Positions 7,765 through 15,927 of a stretch of DNA of 41,171 bases are shown one piece after another. A model generated the notes under the pieces. That model was not told where the DNA came from, did no database searches, and saw nothing but the letters and a program-made list of their open reading frames with translations. The stretch covers positions 1 to 41,171 of the forward strand of contig CAMHKU010000013.1 of the NCBI GenBank assembly GCA_946185805.1. The letters run 5' to 3'. How positions within the stretch are numbered: the first letter of the stretch is position 1; each line of letters begins with the position of its first letter. This DNA is from an uncultured Prevotellaceae bacterium. GTDB lineage: Bacteria; Bacteroidota; Bacteroidia; Bacteroidales; Bacteroidaceae. The position numbers and the translations under genes were made by a program.

Positions 7765-8289
7765 TCATTTCTGCCGTTCTAACCACAGTTGGAAAAACTG
7801 GTCATAAACGAAATACTCACCATTCTCCTGTGTGATGAAGTCTTTCTCTATCAGTCCTCTTACTGCGGAGATGACAGAGCTGGGCGATGCCAGATGGTAC
7901 TTGCGAACAAACTGTCCACTCGAGATGCTTTTCACTCTTTTCTCCGTAGCTATGGCCATAAAGACACCGCGCTGCTTCTCCGACATCTGGCCGACAAGCG
8001 TCTGGTAGTGCTCTGTATACAGGTCGAGCAGGTAGTTTATGGCATCATCAATCATGTCTACAGTACAGGCTTCACCGGTGGGTGTGGTGAAGAACAGGAC
8101 GTTCATGATCCGCTGTAGGCAGGAGGTTACACCGCTGAAGCGGCGATAAACGGCTGGCACCACATCAGAAGCTAACTTCTTGCGTCCCAGTGAGAACTGC
8201 CTGGCGGCAAATTCCGCATATTTGTCGACGGAGATAGGCGAAAGGCCCATCGTGATGACCGACTGATAGAACGGCCGTGAGGGCGACAT
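7765..8289 (-). pseudogene. C-terminal remnant of an AAA-type ATPase
   Basis: 174-residue frame that begins abruptly at MSPSRPFYQSVITMGLSPI. It resembles the C-terminal half of the Bacteroidetes archaeal-type AAA ATPases of about 370-380 residues: a winged-helix segment (GQFVRKYHLASPSSVISAVRGLIEKDFI) and the closing VYDQFFQLWLERQK. The Walker A/B half that should precede it is missing; a stop lies just upstream in frame and the sequence beyond is a 15-bp repeat, not coding. This suggests deletion or recombination at about 8290. It converges on the lipoprotein gene. A short expressed protein cannot be ruled out. Confidence 0.75.
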
Positions 8290-8293
8290 GAAG

Positions 8294-8368
8294 AATCAAA
8301 ATAATAATTATCAAAAAAGTGATAATCATAATACTGATAATCAAAAAAGTGATAATCTTAAAAGCAAT
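8294..8368. repeat. 15-bp tandem repeat, five units
   Basis: Units of 15 bp of the type AATCAAAAAAGTGAT; units two and four differ by one base, the others are degenerate. It starts 5 bp beyond the truncated end of the ATPase remnant. A plus-strand frame through it reads pentapeptides such as NQKSD but runs into the next terminator and promoter, so it is unlikely to be a gene. Confidence 0.75.
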
Positions 8369-8416
8369 ATGAACGTGGATCCGTGCAAAATCCGACAGTA
8401 CAATATAAATAAACTG

Positions 8417-8455
8417 AAAAAAAACGTAACGCTGCCGCCGTTACCGTTTTTTTTT
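8417..8455. terminator. Terminator-like hairpin before mlaE
   Basis: An A-run, ACGTAAC (8424-8430), a 9-nt loop, GTTACCGT (8440-8447), then a T-run. With one bulge it forms a stem flanked by A and T tracts, so it can terminate in either direction. The T-run abuts the -7 box of the next promoter. Confidence 0.6.
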
Positions 8456-8456
8456 G

Positions 8457-8464
8457 TAATTTTG
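8457..8464 (+). promoter_or_regulatory. Promoter -7 box of mlaE-mlaF
   Basis: TAATTTTG followed by CAGCC, the commonest form of the Bacteroidetes -7 region, 24 bp before the mlaE start and directly after a T-run. Confidence 0.7.
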
Positions 8465-8487
8465 CAGCCAAAACTTAGCATACCGGC

Positions 8488-9234
8488 ATGTTCCTGAAGA
8501 AATGGCTGACCACCTTCGGTCGTTATATCCAGCTGATGGGTCGCACGTTCGCCGTCCCTGAGCGCATGCGCATGTTCTGGAAGCAGTATGTCAAGGAGAT
8601 GGCGCAGCTCGGCGTCGACTCCATCGGCATTGTGCTGCTCATCTCGTTCTTCATAGGTGCCGTCATCTGCATACAGATGAAGGTCAACATTGAGAGCCCG
8701 TGGATGCCGCGTTGGGTGGCCGGCTACACCACCCGCGAAATCATGCTTCTGGAGTTTTCCAGTAGTATCATGTGCCTGATACTGGCCGGCAAGGTGGGGT
8801 CGAACATCGCCTCAGAGCTGGGCACCATGCGCGTGACGCAGCAGATTGACGCCCTCGACATCATGGGTGTCAATTCCGCCTGCTATCTTATCCTGCCTAA
8901 GATTCTGGGACTGCTCACTATCATGCCTTTCCTCGTCATCTTCTCCTCGGCCATGGGTATCGTCGGCGCCTACGCCACGGCCTACATCGGCCATATCATG
9001 CCGCCCGACGACCTGACCTTAGGTCTGCAGCACTCCTTTGTGCCGTGGTTTATGTGGATGAGTATCATCAAGAGCCAGTTCTTCGCCTTTATCATCAGCT
9101 CCGTACCCGCCTATTGCGGCTATACCGTCGAGGGCGGCAGCGTCGAGGTGGGCAAGGCTTCCACCGATGCTGTGGTGACGTCGAGCGTGCTGATACTCTT
9201 CTCTGATGTGTTCCTAACCCAGCTGCTGTCATGA
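8488..9234 (+). CDS. mlaE: MlaE-type lipid ABC transporter permease
   Basis: 248-residue inner-membrane permease of the MlaE/YrbE family, which moves phospholipids between inner and outer membranes with MlaF and an MCE protein. It shows an N-terminal amphipathic helix, several membrane segments (IGIVLLISFFIGAVICIQ, ILGLLTIMPFLVIFSSAMGIVGAYA, FFAFIISSVPAYCGY) and the conserved EFSSSIMCLILAGKVGSNIASELGTMRVTQQIDAL region. It overlaps mlaF by 4 nt (ATGA). No MCE/MlaD gene follows in the window, so the substrate-binding partner must be encoded elsewhere. Confidence 0.92.
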   Translation: MFLKKWLTTFGRYIQLMGRTFAVPERMRMFWKQYVKEMAQLGVDSIGIVLLISFFIGAVICIQMKVNIESPWMPRWVAGYTTREIMLLEFSSSIMCLILAGKVGSNIASELGTMRVTQQIDALDIMGVNSACYLILPKILGLLTIMPFLVIFSSAMGIVGAYATAYIGHIMPPDDLTLGLQHSFVPWFMWMSIIKSQFFAFIISSVPAYCGYTVEGGSVEVGKASTDAVVTSSVLILFSDVFLTQLLS

Positions 9235-10034
9235 TAGAAGTCAAGAATCTATACAAAGCTTTTGAGGAGCACGCCGCCGACGGCACGCTCATAGGCACCA
9301 AGGAGGTGTTGAAGGGCATCTCCACCGTCTTCGAGGATGGCAAGACCAACCTCATTATCGGACAGAGCGGCTCGGGTAAGACGGTGCTGATGAAAAACCT
9401 CGTCGGACTGCTGGAGCCCACCAACGGCCAGATACTCTACGACGGCCGTGACTTCGTGGCTATGTCGAAAAGCGAGAAGGTGCACATGCGCCGCGAGATG
9501 GGCATGATCTTCCAGTCGGCAGCTCTCTTCGACTCGCTCAACGTCCTGGAGAACGTGATGTTCCCTTTAGACATGTTCTCGACGATGACGCTCCGCGAGC
9601 GCGAGAAGCGCGCCATGGAGTGCCTGGAGCGCGTCAATCTGGTGGGGGCCGAGGCGAAATATCCCGGCGAGATCAGCGGCGGCATGCAGAAGCGCGTGGC
9701 CATTGCCCGAGCCATCGTGATGAACCCCAAATACCTGTTCTGCGACGAGCCTAACAGCGGTCTCGACCCGAAGACGAGCCTCGTCATCGACGACCTGCTG
9801 CACGGTATCACCAAGGAGTTTGGCATGACTACCATCATCAATACCCACGATATGAACTCGGTGATGGGTATCGGCGAGAATATTATCTTCATCTACGAAG
9901 GCCACAAAGAGTGGCAGGGCGAAAGCCACGACATCATGGAGTCGAAGAACACGCGGCTGACGGACTTCATCTTTGCCAGCAACCTGCAGAAGAAGATGCG
10001 CGAGGCCGTGCTGGCCAACGGCATCAAGATTTAA
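9231..10034 (+). CDS. mlaF: MlaF-type ABC transporter ATPase
   Basis: 267-residue ATPase partner of MlaE. Walker A GQSGSGKT (about 44-51), Q-loop region MGMIFQSAALFDSLNVLENV, signature ISGGMQKRVAIARAI, Walker B KYLFCDEPNSGLDP and H-loop INTHDMNS are all present. Length is normal. Translation is coupled to mlaE through the ATGA overlap. A 335-bp repeat-rich gap and then lptB follow. Confidence 0.95.
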   Translation: MIEVKNLYKAFEEHAADGTLIGTKEVLKGISTVFEDGKTNLIIGQSGSGKTVLMKNLVGLLEPTNGQILYDGRDFVAMSKSEKVHMRREMGMIFQSAALFDSLNVLENVMFPLDMFSTMTLREREKRAMECLERVNLVGAEAKYPGEISGGMQKRVAIARAIVMNPKYLFCDEPNSGLDPKTSLVIDDLLHGITKEFGMTTIINTHDMNSVMGIGENIIFIYEGHKEWQGESHDIMESKNTRLTDFIFASNLQKKMREAVLANGIKI

Positions 10035-10042
10035 GGCTTATC

Positions 10043-10228
10043 CCAAATCGGTCGTTAGACCGAAGTGTTGTTTTGGTTGTCAATTATTATTCTGTTACAC
10101 CAAGTTGTCCAAAGTTGTCCAAGTTGTCCAAGTTGTCTTGAAAAAGAAGGATGGTCTTTTTTAAAAAGACAACTTCTGACAACTTCTGACAACTTCTGAC
10201 AACGTTCCGGCCTACAGACCGATTTGTG
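10043..10228. repeat. MITE-like element with inverted ends and inner repeat arrays
   Basis: Outer arms of 21 nt, 10043-10063 (CCCAAATCGGTC...) and 10208-10228, are inverted copies that agree at about 17 of 21 positions. Inside lie two arrays in opposite orientation: CAAGTTGTC-type units (10101-10137) and GACAACTTCT-type units (10168-10203). The centre holds a short A/T palindrome (10155-10170). The left arm alone can fold (CGGTC/GACCG) as a possible end signal for mlaF. No frame inside looks like a transposase. Confidence 0.7.
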
Positions 10229-10236
10229 CAAAGATA
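10229..10236 (-). promoter_or_regulatory. Possible minus-strand promoter beside the MITE-like element
   Basis: The complement of 10229-10236 reads TATCTTTG, a perfect TAnnTTTG box followed by CA. It would drive a transcript through the inverted-repeat element toward the end of mlaF. No -33 box was confirmed. Confidence 0.35.
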
Positions 10237-10346
10237 ATATTGACACCAAGGACAAATCATAACGCTTTGATGACCGTTTTGGTTTATTATTTTCTACGAG
10301 AAAAGTCTTTAGAAGCGTGCAAATTGTATAATTAATCGGAAAACAC

Positions 10347-10377
10347 TTGGGCGTTTGCTAAAAAACGATTACCTTTG
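10347..10377 (+). promoter_or_regulatory. Promoter of lptB
   Basis: TTGG (10347-10350), 19 bp, TACCTTTG (10370-10377), then CAG. Transcription would begin about 7 nt later, at the foot of the GC-rich hairpin below. Confidence 0.7.
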
Positions 10378-10386
10378 CAGCCGACT

Positions 10387-10445
10387 CTGGGAGCGCGGGC
10401 GCCCTCGCCCGCCTGTGATGCGGGCGCGGACGCCCGCGCTCCCAG
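10387..10445. repeat. GC-rich REP-like palindrome in the lptB leader
   Basis: A 15-bp arm starting CTGGGAGCGCGGGCG pairs perfectly with its complement ending at 10445. An inner 7-bp stem (CGCCCGC/GCGGGCG) is separated from it by 4-nt internal loops. It lies between the -7 box and the start codon and should form a very stable structure at the 5' end of the mRNA. It resembles REP-type palindromes found in many genomes. Confidence 0.85.
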
Positions 10446-10476
10446 CGGAACAGCGGTAATAACATAGAAGTTGATT

Positions 10477-11277
10477 ATGGAACAGGAGAGCATAGTACTC
10501 AGGGCCGAGGGCCTGGTGAAGCGCTACGGCAAGCGCACGGTGGTTAACAACGTGAACTTCGACGTGCGTCAGGGCGAGATTGTCGGTCTGCTGGGGCCTA
10601 ACGGTGCCGGCAAGACGACATCGTTCTATATGACCACGGGACTCATCGTGCCCAACGGCGGACATATCTATTTAGGCGATCAGGAGGTGACCGACTTCCC
10701 CGTCTACAAGCGTGCACGCGCCGGCATTGGCTATCTGGCACAGGAAGCCTCGGTGTTTCGTAAGATGTCGGTAGAGGACAATATCCTCAGCGTGCTCGAG
10801 ATGACGGGCAAGCCCCGCGACTACCAGCGACAGAAGCTGGAAGAGCTGATTAAAGAGTTCCGCCTGCAGAAGGTGCGCAAAAACCTGGGCGACCAGCTCT
10901 CGGGCGGCGAGCGCCGTCGCACGGAGATTGCCCGCTGTCTGGCCATCGAGCCGAAGTTTATCATGCTTGACGAGCCTTTCGCCGGCGTCGACCCTATAGC
11001 TGTGGAGGATATCCAGCACATCGTATGGCGACTGAAATACCGCAACATCGGTATCCTTATCACCGACCACAACGTGCACGAGACGCTCAATATCACCGAC
11101 CGCGCCTACCTGCTCTTCGAGGGGCGCATCCTGTTCAAGGGCAAGCCCGAGGAGCTGGCCGAGAACCCTATTGTGAAGGAGAAATACCTGGGCTCGAACT
11201 TCGTGCTGCAGAAGAAGGACTTCCAAATGCTTGACGAGGAGAAGCGCCGCCGCGAGGCCCAGGAAGAGGAGCAGTAG
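10477..11277 (+). CDS. lptB: LPS export ABC transporter ATPase LptB
   Basis: 266-residue ATPase that powers lipopolysaccharide extraction by LptFG. Walker [10 protein letters not shown], signature [15 protein letters not shown], Walker [14 protein letters not shown] and H-loop [10 protein letters not shown] match LptB, including the GVDP and DHNV features of that subfamily. ATG 10477 is preferred over the in-frame TTG at 10471. A charged C-terminal tail ([14 protein letters not shown]) extends past the usual end. Together with mlaEF and the OstA-like gene it points to a lipid-transport theme. Confidence 0.93.
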   Translation: MEQESIVLRAEGLVKRYGKRTVVNNVNFDVRQGEIVGLLGPNGAGKTTSFYMTTGLIVPNGGHIYLGDQEVTDFPVYKRARAGIGYLAQEASVFRKMSVEDNILSVLEMTGKPRDYQRQKLEELIKEFRLQKVRKNLGDQLSGGERRRTEIARCLAIEPKFIMLDEPFAGVDPIAVEDIQHIVWRLKYRNIGILITDHNVHETLNITDRAYLLFEGRILFKGKPEELAENPIVKEKYLGSNFVLQKKDFQMLDEEKRRREAQEEEQ

Positions 11278-11306
11278 CGGGCCTGCGCATAAGAGGAACA
11301 GTAACG

Positions 11307-11365
11307 CTTCAACCCTTCACGTGGCGTGTAATTGACTGTGTTGTAGTGTGTTGCGGTGAAGGGTC
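11307..11365. repeat. Inverted repeat AACCCTTCAC/GTGAAGGGT, left copy
   Basis: AACCCTTCAC (11311-11320) faces GTGAAGGGT (11356-11364) with 35 nt between. CTTCAACCCTTCAC (11307-11320) is also the exact reverse complement of 12183-12196 at the far end of the gene-free interval. Confidence 0.65.
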
Positions 11366-11412
11366 TGTTGTGTCTGTTCGCTTTTCGCTTTTCAGGCCCG
11401 GTGTTTCGAAGG

Positions 11413-11427
11413 CAACCGCACAGCACG
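11413..11427 (+). repeat. Direct repeat CAACCGCRCAGCACG, copy 1
   Basis: CAACCGCACAGCACG; a second copy with one change lies at 11908-11922, 495 bp away. Copy 1 directly precedes the left end of the MITE-like element. Confidence 0.55.
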
Positions 11428-11432
11428 ATATT

Positions 11433-11618
11433 TTTAAACGCAGAGGCGCAGAGTTATAGAGATTTGCGCGTGCCATTAGAGTGGACAGAGGCATGCCAAA
11501 GGCATTATAAGAGTACGCAGAGCCATGCGGCAGAATCTCTGCGACCTCCTAAGAATGCTTTAGCATGACTCTGACTATAGCATGAAAACTCTTCATTCTC
11601 AGCGTCTCTGCGTTTAAA
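11433..11618. repeat. MITE-like element with CGCAGAG termini
   Basis: The left end TTTAAACGCAGAGGCGCAGAG, spanning 11433-11453, and the right end at 11598-11618 are inverted copies with two mismatches over 21 nt. Internal ACGCAGAG and TCTCTGCG segments repeat the theme. About 186 bp, no transposase. Target-site duplications are not clear. Confidence 0.65.
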
Positions 11619-11663
11619 CAAAAAAGTTCTACAAGATTTCGTGTGGATAGATAGCTGTTTTTT

Positions 11664-11763
11664 GAAAAACAGATAAAAACCAGGAAAACCGATAAAAACC
11701 TAAAACTGTCAGCTTACATTGTTTTTCCCTGTTTTTCTTGTTTTTCCCTGTTTTCCCAAAAAC
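11664..11763. repeat. Opposed arrays of AAAAACC and GTTTTTCCCT units
   Basis: Units such as AAAAACAGAT, AAAAACCAGG and AAAACCGAT (11665-11700) face GTTTTTCCCT, GTTTTTCTT and GTTTTTCCCT (11721-11763) across a 20-nt core. The period is 9-10 bp, and the two halves can pair imperfectly into a long hairpin. Confidence 0.6.
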
Positions 11764-11841
11764 GAAGGTATGACCCATACAAAATCTCGTAGAACCAACA
11801 AAAATATGAGAAACTTGAATTAGTTATAATTTGTGGATGAA

Positions 11842-11881
11842 ATTTGTGGTTATTTGTGGTTATTTGTGGTTATTTGTGGTA
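11842..11881 (+). repeat. 10-bp tandem repeat ATTTGTGGTT, four units
   Basis: Three perfect copies of ATTTGTGGTT and a fourth ending in A, in exact 10-bp register, with a partial unit on each side. No inverted partner was found. Confidence 0.85.
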
Positions 11882-11907
11882 ATTTGTTTCAAAACTGGCA
11901 AAGTTTC

Positions 11908-11922
11908 CAACCGCGCAGCACG
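11908..11922 (+). repeat. Direct repeat CAACCGCRCAGCACG, copy 2
   Basis: CAACCGCGCAGCACG, 14 of 15 identical to 11413-11427. Confidence 0.55.
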
Positions 11923-11976
11923 TAAAATTTCATTAAGGGGTGCTTTTTTCTGAAAGATGCCCATGCCTATGTATTG

Positions 11977-12012
11977 CTGACGTAGGTCAGCAATACTGCT
12001 GACCTACGTCAG
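11977..12012. repeat. Perfect 16-bp hairpin with 4-nt loop
   Basis: CTGACGTAGGTCAGCA (11977-11992), loop ATAC, then its exact reverse complement (11997-12012). No T-tract follows, so it is not a standard terminator. Being perfect, it could be a cruciform, a protein site or part of a structured RNA. Confidence 0.85.
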
Positions 12013-12137
12013 GCATTACCAGCAGATAGCTATAGGTGTATGGCCTATACTATACCGAACAGCGCGCGGCGGTCGAGCTAAACTTGAGCACAGGCCGATA
12101 GTGCGGGGTAAATGTCTATGCCTCAATGCCGCTTAGT

Positions 12138-12196
12138 AACCCTTCACCGTAACGCATTGTTAACCAAAATGTTAGGTGGTGTGTGAAGGGTTGAAG
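12138..12196. repeat. Inverted repeat AACCCTTCAC/GTGAAGGGTT, right copy
   Basis: AACCCTTCAC (12138-12147) and GTGAAGGGTT (12183-12192) form 10-bp arms, with GAAGAGTTGAAG following. It parallels the copy at 11307-11365 in arm sequence and spacing, while the inner sequences differ. Confidence 0.65.
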
Positions 12197-12351
12197 AGTT
12201 GAAGTGTTCTTTTGATTCGTCTATATTACCTATAGCTAATCTCGTGCTTTCTGGGGCAGGCTTTCACATTGGTTCACCGCGTGGCGCCCCATCAACCAAC
12301 CATCAGTCAATGCCCATTGCTGCTGCTACAATCTGAAAAAACAATAAAATG

Positions 12352-12383
12352 TTTGGCCGTCTCAGAATTTATGCTTAATTTTG
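12352..12383 (+). promoter_or_regulatory. Promoter of tig
   Basis: TTTG (12352-12355), 20 bp, TAATTTTG (12376-12383), followed by CACCCC; 43 bp before the tig start. Confidence 0.78.
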
Positions 12384-12426
12384 CACCCCAATTTGAATCT
12401 ATAATATAAATAAGGTATAAAGAAAG

Positions 12427-13785
12427 ATGAATATCACGTTTGAGAACCCTGACAAGATCAACGGTCTGCTGACCGTTACCATTGAGAAGGAAGACTATCA
12501 GGAAAAGGTCGAGAAGACCCTGAAAGACTATCGTAAGCGCGCCCAGGTGCCTGGTTTCCGTCCTGGTATGGTGCCCATGGGCATGATTAAGAAACAATAT
12601 GGCACTGCCGCCAAGGTTGACGAGGTGAACCGTCTGCTTGGCGACAAGTTGATGGCATATATCCGCGACAACAAGATCCAGATGCTCGGCGAGCCGCTGC
12701 CCAGTGATAAGCAGGAGCCCCAGGACCTGGAGAAGGACGGCCCCTTCACCTTTATCTTCGACATTGCCGTGGCTCCGGAGTTCAAGGCCGAGCTGACTGG
12801 CGACGACACCATCGACTACTACACCATCACCGTCGACGACAAGCTTATCGACGAGCAGGTGCAGAGATATGCTTCGCAGGCCGGCGAGTTTGTCAAGGGC
12901 GAGGTGTTCGAGGGTAACGACACGCTGACTGGCGACCTGCGCCAGCTCGACGCCGAGGGCAACACCATCGAGGGCGGTATCACCGTTGACAGCGCCCAGC
13001 TGATGCCCGCCTATATCAAAGCCGAGGACCAGAAGAAACTCTTCGACGGTTGCAAGCCCGGCGACATCATTACCTTCAACCCCAAGAAGGCCTATCCCGA
13101 CAACGACGCCGAGATTGCCGCCCTGCTGAAGGTGGAGAAGGACCAGGTGAAGGACCTTGACAGCGACTTCAGCTACCAGGTGACGGAGATTCGCCACTTC
13201 AAGCCCGCCGAGGTTAACCAGCAGTTGTTCGACCGCGTCTTCGGCGAGGGTACGTGCAGCGACGAGCAGGCTTTCCGCCAGAAGATTGCCGACATGCTGC
13301 AGGCTCAGCTCGTGCAGAACAGCGACTACAAGTTCCTGCTCGACGTGCGCGCCTATATGGAGCAAAAGGTGGGCAAGCTGGAGTTCCCCGAGGCTCTGCT
13401 GAAGCGCGTGATGCTCAACAACAACAAGGACAAGGGCGAGGAATATGTAGAGAAGAACTTCGAGGGCAGCATCAAGGAGCTGGAGTGGCACCTCATCAAG
13501 GAGCAACTCGTGGCTGCCAATGAGATCAAGGTTGACGATGCCGACCTGAAGAATGTGGCTAAGGAAGCCATCCGCGTACAGTTTGCGCAGTACGGCATGC
13601 AGAACGTTCCCGACGACGTGCTGGAGCAGTATGCCGACGAGCAGCTGAAGAAGCGCGAGACTGTGGAGAACTTCGTTGACCGCGCTGTCGACGTGAAACT
13701 CACCGAGAAACTGAAGACCGTTGTCAAGCTGGCAGAGAAGCAGATAACCCTTGATGAGTTTAACAAAATGATGCGCGGCGAGTAA
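12427..13785 (+). CDS. tig: Trigger factor
   Basis: 452-residue ribosome-bound chaperone. The N-terminal ribosome-binding domain has the family loop KRAQVPGFRPGMVPMGMIKKQYG (about 38-60; canonical GFRxGxxP). The middle PPIase-like domain is weakly conserved, as usual in Bacteroidetes. A long helical C-terminal arm domain follows (about 270-452). It has its own promoter and a strong terminator, and sits before clpP-clpX as in many bacteria, linking folding and proteolysis. The 521-residue minus-strand frame over it is a shadow. Confidence 0.95.
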   Translation: MNITFENPDKINGLLTVTIEKEDYQEKVEKTLKDYRKRAQVPGFRPGMVPMGMIKKQYGTAAKVDEVNRLLGDKLMAYIRDNKIQMLGEPLPSDKQEPQDLEKDGPFTFIFDIAVAPEFKAELTGDDTIDYYTITVDDKLIDEQVQRYASQAGEFVKGEVFEGNDTLTGDLRQLDAEGNTIEGGITVDSAQLMPAYIKAEDQKKLFDGCKPGDIITFNPKKAYPDNDAEIAALLKVEKDQVKDLDSDFSYQVTEIRHFKPAEVNQQLFDRVFGEGTCSDEQAFRQKIADMLQAQLVQNSDYKFLLDVRAYMEQKVGKLEFPEALLKRVMLNNNKDKGEEYVEKNFEGSIKELEWHLIKEQLVAANEIKVDDADLKNVAKEAIRVQFAQYGMQNVPDDVLEQYADEQLKKRETVENFVDRAVDVKLTEKLKTVVKLAEKQITLDEFNKMMRGE

Positions 13786-13812
13786 GCAACAGCAATATTT
13801 TTGTGAAAAAAT

Positions 13813-13853
13813 AAAAAAAAGTGGGAAACTTGCATGGTTTCTCACTTTTTTTT
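13813..13853 (+). terminator. Rho-independent terminator of tig
   Basis: An A-run then GTGGGAAAC (13821-13829), 7-nt loop, GTTTCTCAC (13837-13845) and a T-run; nine paired positions with one G-T, extended by A-T pairs. The T-run touches the clpP -7 box at 13855. Confidence 0.8.
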
Positions 13854-13854
13854 G

Positions 13855-13862
13855 TAATTTTG
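13855..13862 (+). promoter_or_regulatory. Promoter -7 box of clpP-clpX-recQ
   Basis: TAATTTTG directly after the terminator T-run, 24 bp before the clpP start at 13887. It excludes the upstream in-frame ATG at 13821. Confidence 0.7.
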
Positions 13863-13886
13863 TATCTCGCAAAGAAAAAGATAACT

Positions 13887-14549
13887 ATGAACGATTTTAG
13901 AAAATACGCAACAAAGCATTTAGGCATGGACGGCCTGGCACTCGACGAGGTGATGCGAGTGCAGTCACAGTATTTGAACCCTTACATTCTGGAGGAGCGC
14001 CAGCTGAACGTTACGCAGATGGACGTCTACTCGCGCTTGATGATGGACCGCATCATCTTCCTCGGTACACAGATTGACGACTATACGGCCAATACGCTGC
14101 AGGCGCAGCTGCTCTACCTCGACTCGGTAGACTCGGGCAAGGACATCTCGCTGTATATCAACTCGCCCGGCGGCAGCGTCACTGCCGGACTGGGCATCTA
14201 CGACACCATGCAGTTTATATCCAGCGACGTGGCTACCATCTGCACCGGCATGGCAGCCTCGATGGGCGCCGTGCTGCTGGTGGCCGGCCAGGAGGGCAAG
14301 CGCTCGGCACTGCCCCACAGCCGCGTGATGATACACCAGCCCTTAGGCGGTGTGCAGGGTCAGGCTTCGGACATCGAGATTGAGGCCAAGGAGATACTGA
14401 AGTTTAAGAAAGAGCTGTATACCATCATCTCGGAACATTCGCACACTCCCTACGACAAGGTGTACCAGGACTCCGACCGCAACTACTGGATGACGGCCGA
14501 GGAGGCCAAGGAGTACGGCATGATTGACCAGGTGCTTAAGAGGAAGTGA
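13887..14549 (+). CDS. clpP: ATP-dependent Clp protease proteolytic subunit
   Basis: 220-residue ClpP serine protease. Start [11 protein letters not shown] at 13887, because ATG 13821 precedes the promoter. The catalytic Ser is in [13 protein letters not shown] and His in [14 protein letters not shown]; the oligomer-forming core [20 protein letters not shown] is intact. The fourteen-mer degrades proteins unfolded by ClpX, encoded next. The stop codon runs into a heptamer repeat array. Confidence 0.96.
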   Translation: MNDFRKYATKHLGMDGLALDEVMRVQSQYLNPYILEERQLNVTQMDVYSRLMMDRIIFLGTQIDDYTANTLQAQLLYLDSVDSGKDISLYINSPGGSVTAGLGIYDTMQFISSDVATICTGMAASMGAVLLVAGQEGKRSALPHSRVMIHQPLGGVQGQASDIEIEAKEILKFKKELYTIISEHSHTPYDKVYQDSDRNYWMTAEEAKEYGMIDQVLKRK

Positions 14550-14636
14550 AGATTGAAGGTTGAAGATTGAACATTGAAGATTGAAGATTGAAGATTGAAG
14601 ATTGAAGAATTTGCTACCGCCATACCTGTGGGTAGT
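14547..14636 (+). repeat. GATTGAA heptamer array plus leader cassette before clpX
   Basis: Eight 7-bp units of GATTGAA type (GGTTGAA and CATTGAA variants) run from the clpP stop to about 14608. The cassette at 14603-14628 (TGAAGAATTTGCT, A, CCGCCATACCTG) follows, and CTACC (14614-14618) can pair with GGTAG (14631-14635). Then ATTGAAGAATT and the clpX ATG at 14652. The cassette matches that at 5096-5121. Confidence 0.85.
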
Positions 14637-14651
14637 GACGATTGAAGAATT

Positions 14652-15869
<1,218 letters not shown>

Positions 15870-15874
15870 ATAGA

Positions 15875-15897
15875 GGTGGGCGGCGGAACCGCCCACC
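15875..15897. repeat. GC-rich hairpin between clpX and recQ
   Basis: GGTGGGCGG (15875-15883), CGGAA, CCGCCCACC (15889-15897): perfect 9-bp stem with a 5-nt loop. No T-tract follows, so it looks like a palindromic repeat or processing site more than a terminator. Confidence 0.7.
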
Positions 15898-15927
15898 ATA
15901 GTCCTCACCTTGAGAACAACATTGCCT

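Larger units (their letters stand above)
11278..12426. other. Gene-free repeat-rich interval
   Basis: No frame here resembles a protein; the short ORFs run through repeats. The interval holds inverted repeats at its two ends (11307-11320 and 12183-12196), a MITE-like element, opposed A-rich and T-rich arrays, a 10-bp tandem array, a perfect 16-bp hairpin and, at its right end, the promoter of tig. No known ncRNA was recognised. Confidence 0.7.

Noticed and set aside
8288..8497. 69-codon frame with pentapeptide repeats NQKSD
   Set aside because: Runs through a terminator, a promoter box and into mlaE; peptide repeats follow from the 15-bp DNA repeat.
10055..10255. 66-codon minus-strand frame in the MITE-like element
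   Set aside because: Its start lies upstream of the only promoter box and the sequence is just inverted repeat translation.
10471..10476. TTG start for LptB
   Set aside because: An ATG follows six bases later and gives the usual N terminus.
12307..13872. 521-codon minus-strand open frame over tig
   Set aside because: It mirrors trigger factor codon bias, has no family motifs, and the plus frame is unmistakably tig with promoter and terminator.
15910..15927. TTG start for RecQ
   Set aside because: ATG 15928 starts a normal RecQ N terminus; the six extra residues show no conservation signal.
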